Positions 10,501 through 22,072 of a stretch of 64,000 nt of DNA are shown here, in pieces. Source of the stretch: Serripes groenlandicus (lineage: Eukaryota > Mollusca > Bivalvia > Cardiida > Cardiidae); NCBI GenBank assembly GCA_031761405.1, contig JASEVX010000099.1:62001-126000 (forward strand). The letters are read 5' to 3'. Each line of letters opens with the position of its first letter. Positions within the stretch are counted from its first letter, which is position 1. A program made the position numbers and the translations under genes. A model generated the notes under the pieces. That model ran no database searches. It was not told where the DNA came from and worked only from the letters and a program-made list of their open reading frames with translations.

Positions 10501-12845
10501 GTGATTCACTTATGCGTGAACTGGGTGGTCACTTCTGCTTCACATGCTTGGTGTGTTAATTATCACAATAGTTTTTGTCATGTTTAGATGGAATATGAAA
10601 TTATTCGGAACATCTTTGGAAAAGCATGTATTTCTAAGTTTCTTTCGAAATTTTAATCTTGGATTGTGTTATTCGGTTAGTTCTGCATATGGAATTAAAA
10701 TTTCGAAAGAAACTAAGAAATACACACGGCAATTATTTGTATATATGTCTGACTTGTTATTTCGTACTATCTTTAACCTCATCTATATTTGTCTTTAATT
10801 GTATACTTTTATATTTATCCTTCTATTTTCCATTTGAATAAAGGATGCTATATCAGTCGATATTGCACGCATCGATGATATTGCACTGAGATATTTTTCA
10901 CGTGCCGCTAAGGACGGAACTACTTTCGCTGTCAAAGAGATGCGCCATCTGTCATTCGATGTATACATTGATGTTGATTCAGGTGTTTCGCTTACTGACG
11001 CTGTCTACAAGGAACTTACCGAAAAAGAAATTGGTGGACATAGATCTCTTTATTGACGATAAAAAAAGAAAATTACAAGACTGAGTACGGAACGAGATTT
11101 GAAGAATGTACACATATGGCTATTTGATAACAAGAGAGAGCCATCGACGGTATATTGAAAATATTCCAGCTCACCACTTAAAGAATCTCTCGGCTGAAAT
11201 GTTTATATGCATTAGAAAAAGTGATGGAAAAAATTATGAACCATTTTCATTAGAGGCGATGAAAAACAGCATAGAGAGACATTTAAAAGAAAAGGACTGT
11301 GAACATTCTCTCACAGAAGGAGCTTTTCAAAAGGCAATAAAAGCTTTGACTTTAAAGAAAATTGAATTGAAGAAACAAGGGATGGGGAGACAACCAAACG
11401 AATCCTGCCATATTACCTCAGAAAAGGAAAATAAAATCTTTAATTGTGGAGCACTTGGTGACAGTAACCCAAGAAGCTTGATAACAACCTTATTGTATAC
11501 GTTTGGAAAACTGCTTGGCTTATGAAATTGATGAGGCAAGACAAATGACTATTGGTGATATTCAGTTGAAGGTATATATGTACATATCTGTTCAATTGTA
11601 TAACTAATTTTGATAAAATGTCTTGCATTTAATTTCTTTATGTATTTCTAATGTATTTTTTTTCTAAAAAAAGGATCACACATGATTAGTTTAGATGTCA
11701 TCTAACTTATTTGAAGACTTGATACATTTATTATGTACATCTTTATTAAGGTTTAAATGCATAGATTAAAAAAAAAGAGTGATAAACTTACTTAAAGCTA
11801 TATAATTTTCAAATTATATATTTTAAGGAAAATGATGGGGAGAAATATTTGGAATTTTATGATAGGTCCACACAAACAAGGATGGTTCTAATCTTAAGAA
11901 TGTCGGAGATACAATACCAATGATCTACTCCTCACATGACAAAGAGAATAAAAGGTAAACCATTTGAGAAAATGAATGCATATAGTTATGATCAGTTCTT
12001 CAAGTAAATAATTATAGTATAGGCTTCACATCAATATATAGTTTAGGCTGTTAGAAAACCTAAAAGTGCTGATGAACTAAATAAATTGATTCTGTCATTA
12101 TGTATTTTTCAAAACGTTTATATATATATATATAAATATATATAAATAACTAAATCACAATTTGAAATCGGTGAATTAGTGTGATGACTAATATATATAT
12201 TGATTTCATACACACATTATCCCATGAAGTTTTTTAATAAATTCAAGTGAAAAACCGTAACAGTTTGATGAAAAATAGTTTCATTGATACCAATGTAGCA
12301 TGTTTCTTATATTTCATTTCAGAAATCAAATTTATCTATATGATTTGTACATGCAAAAAAGGCCAACATCACACATGACAGTCCCTTTTTTCTTAACCTA
12401 ATACCCCTGACTAGAATCATAGATGGAGGAGAACCACGGTAAATACAAACATTCATACATAATGTGTACTTAAAATATATTTATTCTTAGATTCTACTTG
12501 ATATAATTAACTGTTAAATAATGTATTGTGCATATCAGTATCAACAAAATAATGACATTGTGTTTATACCTCCTTAAATTTGCATATCAGATAAAAGAGA
12601 ATGAGGACCTATTATTTTGTGTCTGCAGATTTTAATTTGGTAAAACGTTGTTGTTAATTAAAAGAAATAGTGTTGTTTAATATATTATTTGCAGCCACTT
12701 GAGAATATCAATTGATAATAGCAGTAATGTATCATCAAATTATCTTCAGGTTATATCCAAGGCCAATGGGAGAAAACACACTTGGAAAGTTGATGAAAGA
12801 TGCAGCTTCCATGGATAATATATTGACAAAAAGTCACAAACCACA

Positions 12846-14020
12846 GTGTCAGAACAAGAGCGCCAAATGTCACAAATACGCCCGTCCTGTTTTTTTGAGA
12901 CCAATAAAGTATAGTGATAATTGCTTGTACATTAGGCAAATTTAGAGAGCAGACACTGTTAGTACAGTTTTGGCCATTTCGCGGGACATAAGTGTGAAGT
13001 GACTAAGATAACGTGGTAAGTTATCCAACTTGTCCAAGATATTATTCCAATTTACATTCTGACCAAATTTGGTGATGATTGGACAAAGGCTTCTAAAGTT
13101 ATTGAGCTGACAAGACCAATTTTAGGTAATTTCTATAATTAAAGGGCGATAACTCTCGATTGACTATAGCAATATGGCTAGTTATCAAACTTGTTCGAGA
13201 TATTATGCCAATACACATTCTGACCAAATGTGGTGATAATTGGACAAAGGCTTCTAAAGATATTAAGCTGAAAATCCCAATTTTAGGTAATTTCTTTTAT
13301 AAAAGGGCGATAACTCTTGATTGACTAAAACGATATTGCTAGTTATCGAACTTGTCCGAGATATTATGCCAATACACATTCTGAATAAATGTGGTGATGA
13401 ATGGACACAGGCTTCTAAAGTTATTGAGCTGACAAGACCAATTTTAGGTAATTTCTATAATTAAAGAGCGATTACTCTAAATTGACTAAAACGATATGGC
13501 TAGTTATCAACAGTGTCCGAGATATTATGCCAATACACATTCTGACGAAATTTGGTGATCATTGGACAAAGGCTTCTAAAGTTATTGAGCTGACAAGACC
13601 AATTTTAGGTAATTTCTTTAATAAAAGGACAATAACTCTTGATTGACTTAAGCGATATGGCTAGTTATCGAACTTGTCCGATATATTATCCAAATACACA
13701 TTCTGACCAAATTTGGTGATGATTGGACAAAGGCTTCTTAAGTTATTGAGCTGACAAGACCAATCTTGGGTAATTTCTATAATTAAAGTGCGATAACTCT
13801 CGATTGACTAAATTGATATGGTTAGTTATCGAACTTGTCAGAGATATTATCCCAATACACGTTCTGACCAAATTTAGTGCTGATTGGACAAAGGCTTCTT
13901 AAGTTATTGAGCTGACAACATACTGGACGCCGCCTGCCCACCCGCCCGCCAGCCCGCCCGCCCGTACGCCGCAGGTAAAACTATAATACGATCCGTGTTT
14001 TCAAAACGGGCGTATAAAAA
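12846..14020. mobile_element. pearl-like element inserted in the Crypton pseudogene
   Basis: Bounded by direct CCACA (12841-12845 and 14021-14025), a probable target duplication. Near the left end is AATACGCCCGTCCTGTTTTT; near the right end its inverted counterpart CAAAACGGGCGTATAAAAA. The core is about six 161-bp tandem units, followed by a C-rich CCCGCCCGCC stretch. Terminal inverted motifs around a ~160-bp tandem core are the described architecture of bivalve pearl elements. It is non-coding. The insertion splits the recombinase between the segment ending KSHKPQ and the one starting TTFTSLSRAGVP. Confidence 0.7.
12990..13910. repeat. 161-bp tandem array (about six units)
   Basis: The marker GGACAAAGGCTTCT recurs at 13081, 13242, 13403 (variant), 13564, 13725 and 13886, exactly 161 bp apart each time. 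It forms the core of the pearl-like element. Confidence 0.9.
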
Positions 14021-14405
14021 CCACATTCACTTCTCTCTCTAGAGCTGGTGTTCCTCCCCCAAAATAATGAAGATTACAGGACATAGGAATATTCAATCAA
14101 TTACTCGATATGAGTATGCACTCAGTGAAAAGGACCACAGAAATATATCTGACATATTACAGGTTGCAGAAAGCATATCTCGGGCCCAAGCAACTTCTTT
14201 TCTTTTTTTGTGGTTAAGATTTTAATAACTGTACTTTTAATTTTTAGTATTCTGCCAGAAATTATTGATTTTAATACATCCTCTAGAATTTAAATTGTGG
14301 CATCTTGAATCATTTGAGGCAGATTCTACTGAGAAGCACATATATTAAAAGTTATTCATTAATCGTAGTTCGAGCTGTAACTTTACACCAATTCGCAATG
14401 TTTTT

Positions 14406-15095
14406 TCAGTGGCTTAGCTAGGATCAACGACCCAGATCAATTTTTTTTCTTTATTTTGTCAGTGGCCGAGCTACGATCTACGACCCGGATCAACCAATTA
14501 GCTTATTGTTTTGAGTGGTTGAGCTACGATCTACGACCCAGATCAACCAATACGTCATGTTTTTTCAGTGGCTGAGCAACGATCTATGACCAAGATCATC
14601 CAATTGGCTATGTTTTTTCAGTGTCTGAGCTACAATCTACGACCCAGATCAACCAATTCGCTATGTGTTTTGAGTGGTTAAGCTACGATCTACGATCCAG
14701 GTTAACCATTTGGCTATGTTTTATTCAGTGGCTGAGCTACGATCTAAGACCCAGATCAACACATTTTCTATGTTTTGTCCCATGTTTTTATAGTGGCCGA
14801 GCTATTGGTTGATCATGGTCGTAGATCGTAGCTCAACCACTTAAAACACAAAAAGCCAATTGGTTGATCTTAGTCGTAGATCGTAGCTCAACTACTCAAT
14901 ACACATTGCTAATTGGTTGATCTGTGTCGTAGATCGTAGCTTAGCCACTGACAAAACATAGAACAGTGGATGATCTTGGTCGTAGATCATAGCTCAGCCG
15001 TTTGAAAAACATGGCATATTGGTTGATCTGGGTCGTAGATTGAAGCTTAACACCTCAAAACACATAGCTAATCGGTTGATCTGGGTCGTAGATCC
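14406..15095. repeat. 53-bp tandem array followed by its own inverted array
   Basis: Units with AGTGG..GAGCTACGATCTACG start at 14461, 14514, 14567, 14620, 14673, 14727 and 14792, a 53-bp period. From about 14808 the reverse complement (GGTCGTAGATCGTAGCTCA...) runs for about five more units. The whole could fold into one long imperfect hairpin. Confidence 0.85.
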
Positions 15096-15310
15096 AATTA
15101 TTAGCGTTAGTACGCCTTTGTTTATCGTTATAACGCCTTTATTTCGCGTTATTATGCCTTTATTTTCGCGTTATAATGACTTTATTCCGCTTTTCTACGT
15201 TTTTCTTTGCATTATTACGCCTTTACTTTGCGTTATATTGCATTTTTTTGCGGTACTTCGTCTTTTTTCGCATTATAACACCCCTTTTCGCGTTATTACG
15301 ACTATACAAT
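15096..15310. repeat. Short degenerate repeat, CGTTATAACGCCTTTAT type
   Basis: About ten imperfect ~20-bp units with a GCGTTATNACGCCTTTATTT consensus. It directly follows the inverted 53-bp array. The ORF across it is low complexity. Confidence 0.75.
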
Positions 15311-15476
15311 ATTATCTTTTTCTCAGATGGTCCTAATCAGCTTTCATAGAAATTCAATATATAATTTGAATTAAAAAATATATTTATTGATATGGTGTTG
15401 TATTACTCCTTGCTAATTAGAACTATTATCTTTTCAATTAAATTTTGAAAAGAATGTGTTCAGTTTTGAGCCTACA

Positions 15477-16083
15477 TGTAGTGAATATTGCCTGTCAGTG
15501 CTGCATCGATTTATGCCAATTTTCATACACAATGATGCAATAATTCTGATGTGAATTTATATGAGAAGCGATAAGTGTCACAGATCAGGTTACACTTTTG
15601 TAACGTGCCGTGCTAAAGACGCAGAAGATCCCTTCAGCGAAAAGTATACTCAACCCTGAAGGGGTCCACTTGTCTTATATATGTAACCCTAAACTCCATC
15701 ACTTCGAAACGGTGATGTAAATTTGCATATCAAATGCAACGTATACCTAACGTTTTCGTTACATTTTCATGCAGTGTGAATAAGTTTGCATTGTTCATGT
15801 TCTTTCACTTGGATAACACCAAGGAAGGAAACAGTCTAGGCTCTAAGGTCGCCTCACCAAATAGCATGTAGTGAATATTTTTTCTGTCAGTGCTACATCG
15901 ATTCGTGCCAATTTCCAAACACAATGATACAATATATCTAATGTGAATTAATAAAAGAAGCGATAAGTGTAAACAAAGATCCGACTACACTTACATGCAG
16001 TCTGGAATAGTTTACATTGTTCATTTTCTTTTACTTGGATAAGACCAAGGAAGGAAACAGTCTAGGCTGTAAGGCCTCACAAT
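15477..16083. repeat. Diverged tandem duplication
   Basis: Two copies start GTAGTGAATATT (about 15479 and 15868) and both end AAGGAAGGAAACAGTCTAGG. The first has an extra internal segment with TGTAACCCTAAACTCCATC. No coding content seen. Confidence 0.7.
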
Positions 16084-16361
16084 TCAGACACGATTTCTAC
16101 GATAAAGAACACAAACAAAGAAAATAAACTATTTTGACATGTATTTTAATTCCATCAAACAAATTACAATATAAATGGACCGATAAAGACACGCCTAGCT
16201 CCAGAAAATGCATATTTCAGATTGAAGCGAGAAAAAGTCGCTGGATAAAGACCGGCCATTGATTTGATTACATGTGAACATAGCAACGAATGTATAACTC
16301 CGCCGTTTCTTAAGTAACAAAAAGGAATATAAATGTGCACAAATGATAACAAAGTTAAATC

Positions 16362-18137
16362 TACGGAAGCGTCCTAGTGCCAACTCATAATGTTCTATAA
16401 AAAAGAATAACTCCTACGTAGGAGAAAAAAAAAGCCTAATTAAGACTTTGTAACTCCTACGTAGGAGATAAAATATCCTAATTAGGACTTTGTAACTCCT
16501 ACGTAGGAGAAAGAAAAGTATAATTAGGAGTTTATAACTCCTACGTAAGACTTTATAACTCCTAATTAGGCTTTTTTATCTCCTACGTAGGAGATAAAAA
16601 AGCCTAATTAGGACTATGTAAATCCTACGTAGGAAATAAAAAAGCCTAATTAGGAGTTTATAACTCCTACGTAGGACTTTATAGATTATTTTGGTGACGA
16701 ATTCAGAGGTTTCGTCCGATCTAATGCATAACTAAGACCAAATTACAGCCTGAGCGATATAGACCATTTTCATGACGAAATCAGAGGTCCCGTCTGATCT
16801 AATGCATAACTTAGACCAAATGACAGTCTGTCGGAGCGATATAGACCATTTTGATGACGAATTCATCAGAGGTTCCGTCTGATCTAATGCATAACTTAGA
16901 CCAACTGACACTCTGTCAGAGCGATATAGATTATTTTGACGACGAATTCAGAGGTTCCGTTTGATCTAATGCATAACTAAAACCAAATGACGGTCTGTCG
17001 GAGCGAGAAAGACCATTTTGATGACTAATTCAGAGGTTCCGTCTGATCTAATGCATAACTAAAACCAAATGACAGTCTGTCGGAGCGAGAAAGATCATTT
17101 TGATGACTAATTCAGAGGTTCCGTCTGATCTAATGCATAACTAAGACCAGGCTTTTCTTTCTCCTACGTAGGAGTTTCAAAGTCCTAATTAGGCTATTTT
17201 ATCTCCTACGTAAGAGTTATAAAGTCCTAATTAGGCTTTTTTATCTCCTACGTAGGAGTAACAAAGTCCCACGTAGGACTTTATAACTCCTACGTAGGAG
17301 ATAAAAAAGCCTAATTAGGAGTTATAAAGTCCTACGTAGGAGTTATTAACTCCTAATTAGGCTTTTCTTTCTCCTACGTAGGACTTTATAACTCCTACGT
17401 AGGAGATAAATAAGCCTAATTAGGAGTTATAAAGTCGTACGTAGGAGTTATAAACTCCTAATTAGGCTTTTCTTTCTCCTACGTAGGAGTTACAAAGTCC
17501 TAATTAGGATATTTTATCTCCTACGTAGGACTTTATAACTCCTACGTAGGAGATAAAAAAGCCTAATTAGGAGTTATAAAGTCCTAAGTAGGAGTTATAA
17601 ACTCCTAATTAGGCTTTTCTTTCTCCTACGTAGGAGTTACAAAGTCCTAGTTAGGCTATTTTATCTCCTACGTAGGAGTTATAAAGTCCTAATTAGGCTT
17701 TTTTATCTCCTACGTAGGAGTTACAAAGTCCTACGTAGGACTTTATAACTCCTACGTAGGAGATAAAAAAAAGCCTAATAAGGAGTTATAAAGTCCTACG
17801 TAGGAGTTATAAACTCCTAATTAGGCTTTTTTATCTCCTACGTAGGAATTATAAAGTCCTAATTAGGCTTTTTTTTATCTCCTACGTAGGAGTTACAAAG
17901 TCCTAATTAGGCTTTTTTATCTCCTACGTAGGACTTTATAACTCCTACATAGAAGATAAAAAAAAAAGCCTAATTAGGAGTTATAAAGTCCTACGTAGGA
18001 GTTATAAACTCCTAATTAGGCTTTTTTTTTATCTCCTACGTAGGAGTTATAAAGTCCTTATTAGGCTTTTTTATCTCCTACGTAGGAGTTATTCTTTTTT
18101 ATAGAACATTATGAATTGGCACCAGGACACTTCCGTA
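16362..18137. mobile_element. Foldback element built of short palindromes
   Basis: About 60-bp terminal inverted repeats begin TACGGAAGYGTCCTRGTGCC and run through AATGTTCTATAAAAAAGAAT. Direct TAAATC flanks both ends (16356-16361 and 18138-18143), a likely 6-bp target duplication. The interior is dozens of short palindromes, mainly CTCCTACGTAGGAG and CCTAATTAGG, joined by A/T-rich links such as TTATAAAGT, with a different tandem repeat in the middle. There is no ORF. The structure is that of foldback transposons. The autonomous partner is not visible; a 6-bp duplication alone does not fix the superfamily. Confidence 0.8.
16680..17150. repeat. ~85-bp tandem repeat inside the foldback element
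   Basis: About six units carrying AGAGGTTCCGTCTGATCTAA, TGCATAACTAAGACCAAATG and CTGTCGGAGCGA. It interrupts the palindrome array and acts as its spacer. Confidence 0.85.
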
Positions 18138-18143
18138 TAAATC

Positions 18144-18689
18144 AAAACTTGTCATTTAGTTTTTAATTTAAATTGAAATTTGAAGGAAATGGAATATTTA
18201 TCATATTATTTTCACGAATACAATATCAAAGTATACAATACAAATGGTAATTGCATGTGAATGGGAATATATTGTGTTGTACTAGATTTTTGGCGGAGCT
18301 TTGCCCGAGCAAGCTTGGGCAACTCATCCAAATAATATATTCCCATACAGATGCAATAACCTATAGTATTTAATAAAAAACGGAAATAATATGTTTATGT
18401 AAAGTATTGTTGATGCTATGTACTGTGATGTATTGTGTATTTGTGTATTGTGTCTTTGTATAATAAAAGATCATTATGTCAGCCATTGACATAATGTTTA
18501 TTTATTAATGAGAAGTGCATCTGGATAGTCCCAGCCGATCATGATAATTGTATAAATGTTAATGGTTTTTTTAACTAATATTTCAGAGTGATTTTGATAT
18601 GAACTCTGAATGAATAAATGAGGAAAACGAAGAAAAGTTGTTTGTTCAAAAGTACCCCACCCTCAAATTTGTAGGATAAATACTTGTTG
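18144..18689. other. No gene recognised
   Basis: AT-rich. ATGGGAATATATTGTGTTG (18259) and AATATATTCCCATACAGATG (18334) form a small inverted pair of about 14-16 bp, perhaps a minor MITE. Confidence 0.45.
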
Positions 18690-18990
18690 ACATGTAGCTC
18701 CAATGTAGATACCTATTATACATGCGCTTTGCACTTTATCGCAATATGCGGCAAATTATTTTCCAAAATCCTCCAAGGCGTGCAAGTGATATCGAGCGGA
18801 CACGAAATGTAGTCTTATGACATTTCACTTCTAATAGCAACATTGACCTCGAACCAACGTGGTTGTAACATTCGCTCTGGACATCGTCTCAATATGGTGA
18901 ACATGTGTGGAAAGTTATTAAAAAATGTTTAAGCGGTTCAAAGGTTATAAAGCGGACACGACTTGTGACAGACAGACGGACGGACACACA
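18690..18990. repeat. Copy of the 10.0-10.5 kb repeat
   Basis: Shares GCAACATTGACCT.GAACCAA, TAACATT.GCTCTG.ACATCG and TCTCAATATGGT with 10000-10500. It ends in a GACAGACGGACGGACACACA run. Confidence 0.65.
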
Positions 18991-19039
18991 GACAACTCGA
19001 GCAAAACAAAATAGGTCTGCCATTTATTTGGGGGAAGAC

Positions 19040-19290
19040 AAAAACAAAAACAAAACAAGATGTGTTTATGAAACACTGATGCCCCGAATGGCAACATCTA
19101 GGTCAAAGGTCAAGGTCGCAAGGTCAAAAATATTGGTACTGACAGAAAGGTCATGTTACAAGGAATACACATGTGAAATATGGTAGCCGTACCTGTTATG
19201 GTTCAAAAGTAGTGGTCAAGGTTAAAGTTTTTTTCGACAGACAGACACATCTAGGTCAAAGGTCAAGGTCGCAAGGTCAAAATGACTCTA
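19040..19290. repeat. Dispersed repeat with AGGTCAAGGTC runs
   Basis: Carries AACAAGATGTGTTTATGAAA, CACTGATGCCCC.AATGGC and two AGGTCAAAGGTCAAGGTCGC stretches. Non-coding dispersed sequence in the IAP intron; the short ORF across it has no domain. Confidence 0.5.
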
Positions 19291-19477
19291 CATGTGGAAA
19301 GGGTTAGCAATCTATATTTATTAAAGTTTTGCATAATTTACAACAATCCATATCACAGGCATCTAAAATGTCCATCTAAAATGTTATACTTATAATTAAC
19401 AAGAAGACAACTGACGCAGGCGTGTGTCTGAAGCAAACAATGAGATCAGACATATCGGGGCAGACATTCCTTCTTAC

Positions 19478-19825
19478 CTGAATGGAAATTGCTGATTGGG
19501 TTTCATTGGCTTTGTGTTGATTGAATTTCGCTATATTCCATGCTGTATACCTAGCTGACAGGCCCTGGTCCCAGTCGGTGTCAGCCTCGCGGTATACGTC
19601 ATTTCTCACCTCTGACGAACCTTGAACATTTGGATGTTCACCTGGGGATTGGGGACTGGTACTATTACGGGTATTACGGGCATGGTTGTCTGCTCGATTA
19701 TATACAAATTCCTTTCCCTCATCCTTTTCCTCTTTGACGGAAACTGTTTTCGGTGTACAATCGTCTTCTTTTACAGTTCCAGATTCACAATTGGGTTGGA
19801 CATTGCTTATCTCGACAAAATGAAC
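19478..19825 (-). CDS. IAP gene exon 3: linker
   Basis: Open for 116 codons in the only phase that joins exons 2 and 4. Acceptor GCATTTGTAG lies at 19826 and donor CAG|GTAAGA at 19478/19477. The protein is hydrophilic: an acidic-basic stretch (VKEEKDEGKEF), then an S/T/N-rich part, then TDWDQGLSARYTAWN. I recognise no domain; IAPs commonly have a low-complexity linker between BIR and UBA. Its full-length openness with matching phases is the main evidence. Confidence 0.7.
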
Positions 19826-20159
19826 CTACAAATGCAGAATTCGTTAAACAAAAGCTATGTTAAATTTTGGATGAAATTGACAATAAAAGGTTTAATGTAT
19901 TCTTAGAATAAGAGAAAATGAACCAAAAGGCAAGTAACAATTTTCTTTTATCTTACCTTAGAATTATTTTTGTCTGTAGCGGGATTGTAAATTCATGACT
20001 AGATTTATAACAGAGATTAACGAAAAGAAACGTTACCATTGCACAAAAGCAATGCATGCTTTTTGCGTATTATGAACATTATTTTTTCTTTTATAACAAT
20101 CTTTTCAAAAGCCATATGCTTCTGCGACTTATACCGTAGACCAATCATTATTGGAAGAG

Positions 20160-20760
20160 TTTTAAATTTCCTGACTAAAGGGATAAACAAATAAGAACGC
20201 TGATGTTCCTATATCACTCATCTGAATTTATAGAACTTCAATACCCAGTCACCTGGTAGACGTGTTTATCAACGAATTGGAATAGTCTGAACACTTTAGG
20301 TACACGATCACCTGCCAAAGTATTTTCAAATCGGGCCCTTACATTCGGTCAAGAATCCTTTAAAAGTGTTCACTTAACATACATATAAGGCAAATAAGCG
20401 TCGTCCTTCGGAGGTCTTGTTTTTTCAATGGATCGGAATAATTTAAACAATCTTAGTAGATTGTCACTCCAAGAACAATTGTGCCAAACTATTTTTAAAT
20501 AGGGTCAGTGCTTTTAAAGCTTTTGTATAGGCAAACAAAGTCTGCCCCTTCGCGATCATGCTTTTCAACGGATCAGAAAAATTGGAAAAATCTTGGTAGA
20601 GGGTTTCCAAAGGAACAGTCGTGGCAAAATAATTATCAAATCGGACCGGACTTTTGGACAAGAAGGTTTTGGCATTTTCACCGCTTCCTAATGCCGAAGC
20701 AAACAGATTTTACATGGAATTAAATAATTTAAAATATTTGAATGAGGACCACATAAGGTA
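20160..20760. repeat. Diverged tandem repeat in IAP intron 2
   Basis: Units marked by AA(T/C)GGATC(G/A)GAA.AATT, CTT.GTAGA and GC(A/C)AA(A/C)TA.TT(T/A)..AAAT recur around 20240, 20430 and 20570, about 140 bp apart. Two opposed short ORFs here have no recognisable domain. Confidence 0.5.
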
Positions 20761-20849
20761 CATTATTCATCTGACACAATTTTTAAATTGGTCCATTGGT
20801 TAGGGTGGAGAAGTTGTTTGTAGAAAATGTGAATGGACAGACAGAAAGA

Positions 20850-21040
20850 TTAATCCTTAGAAGACGCATCTGCAGCAAACGTCTTTTGAAAATATTTTTA
20901 ACTTTCTCCTTTTGCCACAATGTTTTGAGCTTTTTTTCAATAATAATATCATTAAACATTTATTTTTAGAGATTTCCTATTTTGCCTTGATGTTTTTCAA
21001 GCCGTTTGCAGCAGAATTGTTGTACGCGGGAAAGGGTTAA
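20850..21040. mobile_element. TTAA-flanked MITE next to the BIR exon
   Basis: TTAATCCTTAGAAG at the left and GCGGGAAAGGGTTAA at the right, with the family blocks CTGCAGCAAACGTCTTTTGA and TTTTGCCACAATGTTTTGA. The right end is only 11 bp from the last base of IAP exon 2. Confidence 0.7.
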
Positions 21041-21051
21041 CTCAAACATAC

Positions 21052-21230
21052 CTTTTTCTCTGGACGTTTCTCTTCTCGAGCCACACAGTCAATGTAGTTC
21101 TGACCTTTAACAAGGACTACATATTGACATTTTGGGTACGACTTGGCATGTTCTTTCCATGGATCATCACCCTCACCCCAGTCCCGCAGTCCACCGCCAC
21201 AGTAATAACATCGGACATTGTCGCCAACAC
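21052..21230 (-). CDS. IAP gene exon 2: BIR zinc-binding half
   Basis: Acceptor TATCAATAG and donor AAG|GTATGT bound 179 bp. Joined to exon 1 through a split Gly codon, it continues the BIR as VGDNVRCYYCGGGLRDW and GDDPWKEHAKSYPKC. The zinc ligands C76, C79, H96 and C103 (C-x2-C-x16-H-x6-C) are all present, as are the Trp and GDDPW blocks of type II BIRs that bind caspases or IAP-binding motifs. The exon ends in phase 0 at REEKRPEKK. This is the best-conserved part of the gene and the anchor of the model. Confidence 0.9.
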
Positions 21231-21292
21231 CTATTGATAAGCAATATTTTTTACGTGAATTCTATTTACAATTTGGCATTTCTCACATGCAG

Positions 21293-21645
21293 CCGAGCCC
21301 GGCTAGCTAAGTCGGTAGCGATATCTATTCAAATTTTGGTATTTCTCACATGCATCTGAGCCCCGCTAGCTAAGTCGGTAGTGCCGCGGGCTGTCAATAT
21401 AGGCTTTCGAACCCTAGCTCGGTCAACATTTTTTCCGTTGTTAGACAAAAGTCAATGCATCAAGCTATATTCGTCTTCAATACGGTCTATTTGGAAAAGC
21501 AGTTAGTTGCTTGGAAAGACTATTTTGTGGAGTACTGGTGTGAGAAAGCCAGGTAACACATGGCTAGGTGAACTATTCGCCGTGATATGAATGACACAAA
21601 TATTCAAAACGTCGTTAAACCATAATCAATCAATCAATCAAACCA
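21293..21645 (+). mobile_element. V-SINE-like element with tRNA-type head
   Basis: The head CTAGCTAAGTCGGTAGTGCC resembles a pol III A box, and TTTCGAACCCTAGC a B box. After a spacer come GTGGAGTACTGGTGTGAGAA, a GGTGAACTATTCGCCGTGAT block and an ATCAATCAATCA tail. The first 60 bp of the head are duplicated (21271 and 21334). The body matches 1112-1243. It sits about 60 bp upstream of the BIR exon acceptor, in intron 1. The V-SINE assignment (RUDI-type elements in molluscs) is from memory of the family layout. Confidence 0.7.
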
Positions 21646-22072
21646 TTTCCAACATACATATATCATTTTGAAGAGTCTACAACAGTTTTCTACTTAATAA
21701 AAAGGTATACTATCATTTATGGAGATGATCAATTTTTCGATCAGATGTTTTCAACTCCGTCTGCTGCAAATTTGTTGCATGGGAGAAGTATGGTTCCTTA
21801 AAGGTTCATTGTATACAAGAATATGCTAATGCCTTAACTTATTTTACGTTAAGTATATAAGGATACCTTGATAGTAGTCAATCGCATACATAAATGTTAT
21901 AAAAGAAACTACAATGATATGTTGCCATAATTTAATTTAGATGTGAAAAAAGCAACTGAAAAACTGAAAACCAAAACATGGAACAAGATAAAAATCTCGA
22001 ATTTCTTAATGCAATTTGAAACTTATGACCTGTATAAACAACAATCAAGTTATACGTGTTAAAATAATTTAC

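Larger units (their letters stand above)
11050..14200 (+). pseudogene. Decayed Crypton-like tyrosine recombinase (DUF3504-type)
   Basis: The longest open piece is 11106-11525. It reads IENIPAHHLKNLSAEMFI, IRKSDGKNYEPFSLEAM, SIERHL and later DSNPRSLITTLLYTF, the usual order in the KIAA1958/ZMYM/QRICH1-type domain (DUF3504) that derives from Crypton recombinases. After a frameshift it continues DEARQMTIGDIQLK to a GTATAT donor; then ENDGEKYLEFYDRSTQTR and NVGDTIPMIYS (about 11830-11955, with a frameshift); then PRPMGENTLGKLMKDAA (12755-12800). The catalytic end, ITGHRNIQSITRYEYALSEK (about 14060-14140), carries the H..R-like GHRN and a Tyr. Several frame breaks and the insertion at 12846-14020 make it non-functional. 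Crypton recombinases cut and join DNA through a tyrosine. Confidence 0.7.

Noticed and set aside
14406..15095. CRISPR-like or tRNA-derived array
   Set aside because: The 53-bp units are contiguous tandem repeats with no spacers, and the array inverts; no tRNA fold.
16390..18110. CRISPR-like array
   Set aside because: Repeats are short palindromes with no unique spacers, within an animal foldback element with terminal inverted repeats.
19090..19290. Nuclear-receptor-like AGGTCA direct repeats
   Set aside because: They are part of a dispersed repeat, also seen near 47930, with no nearby promoter.
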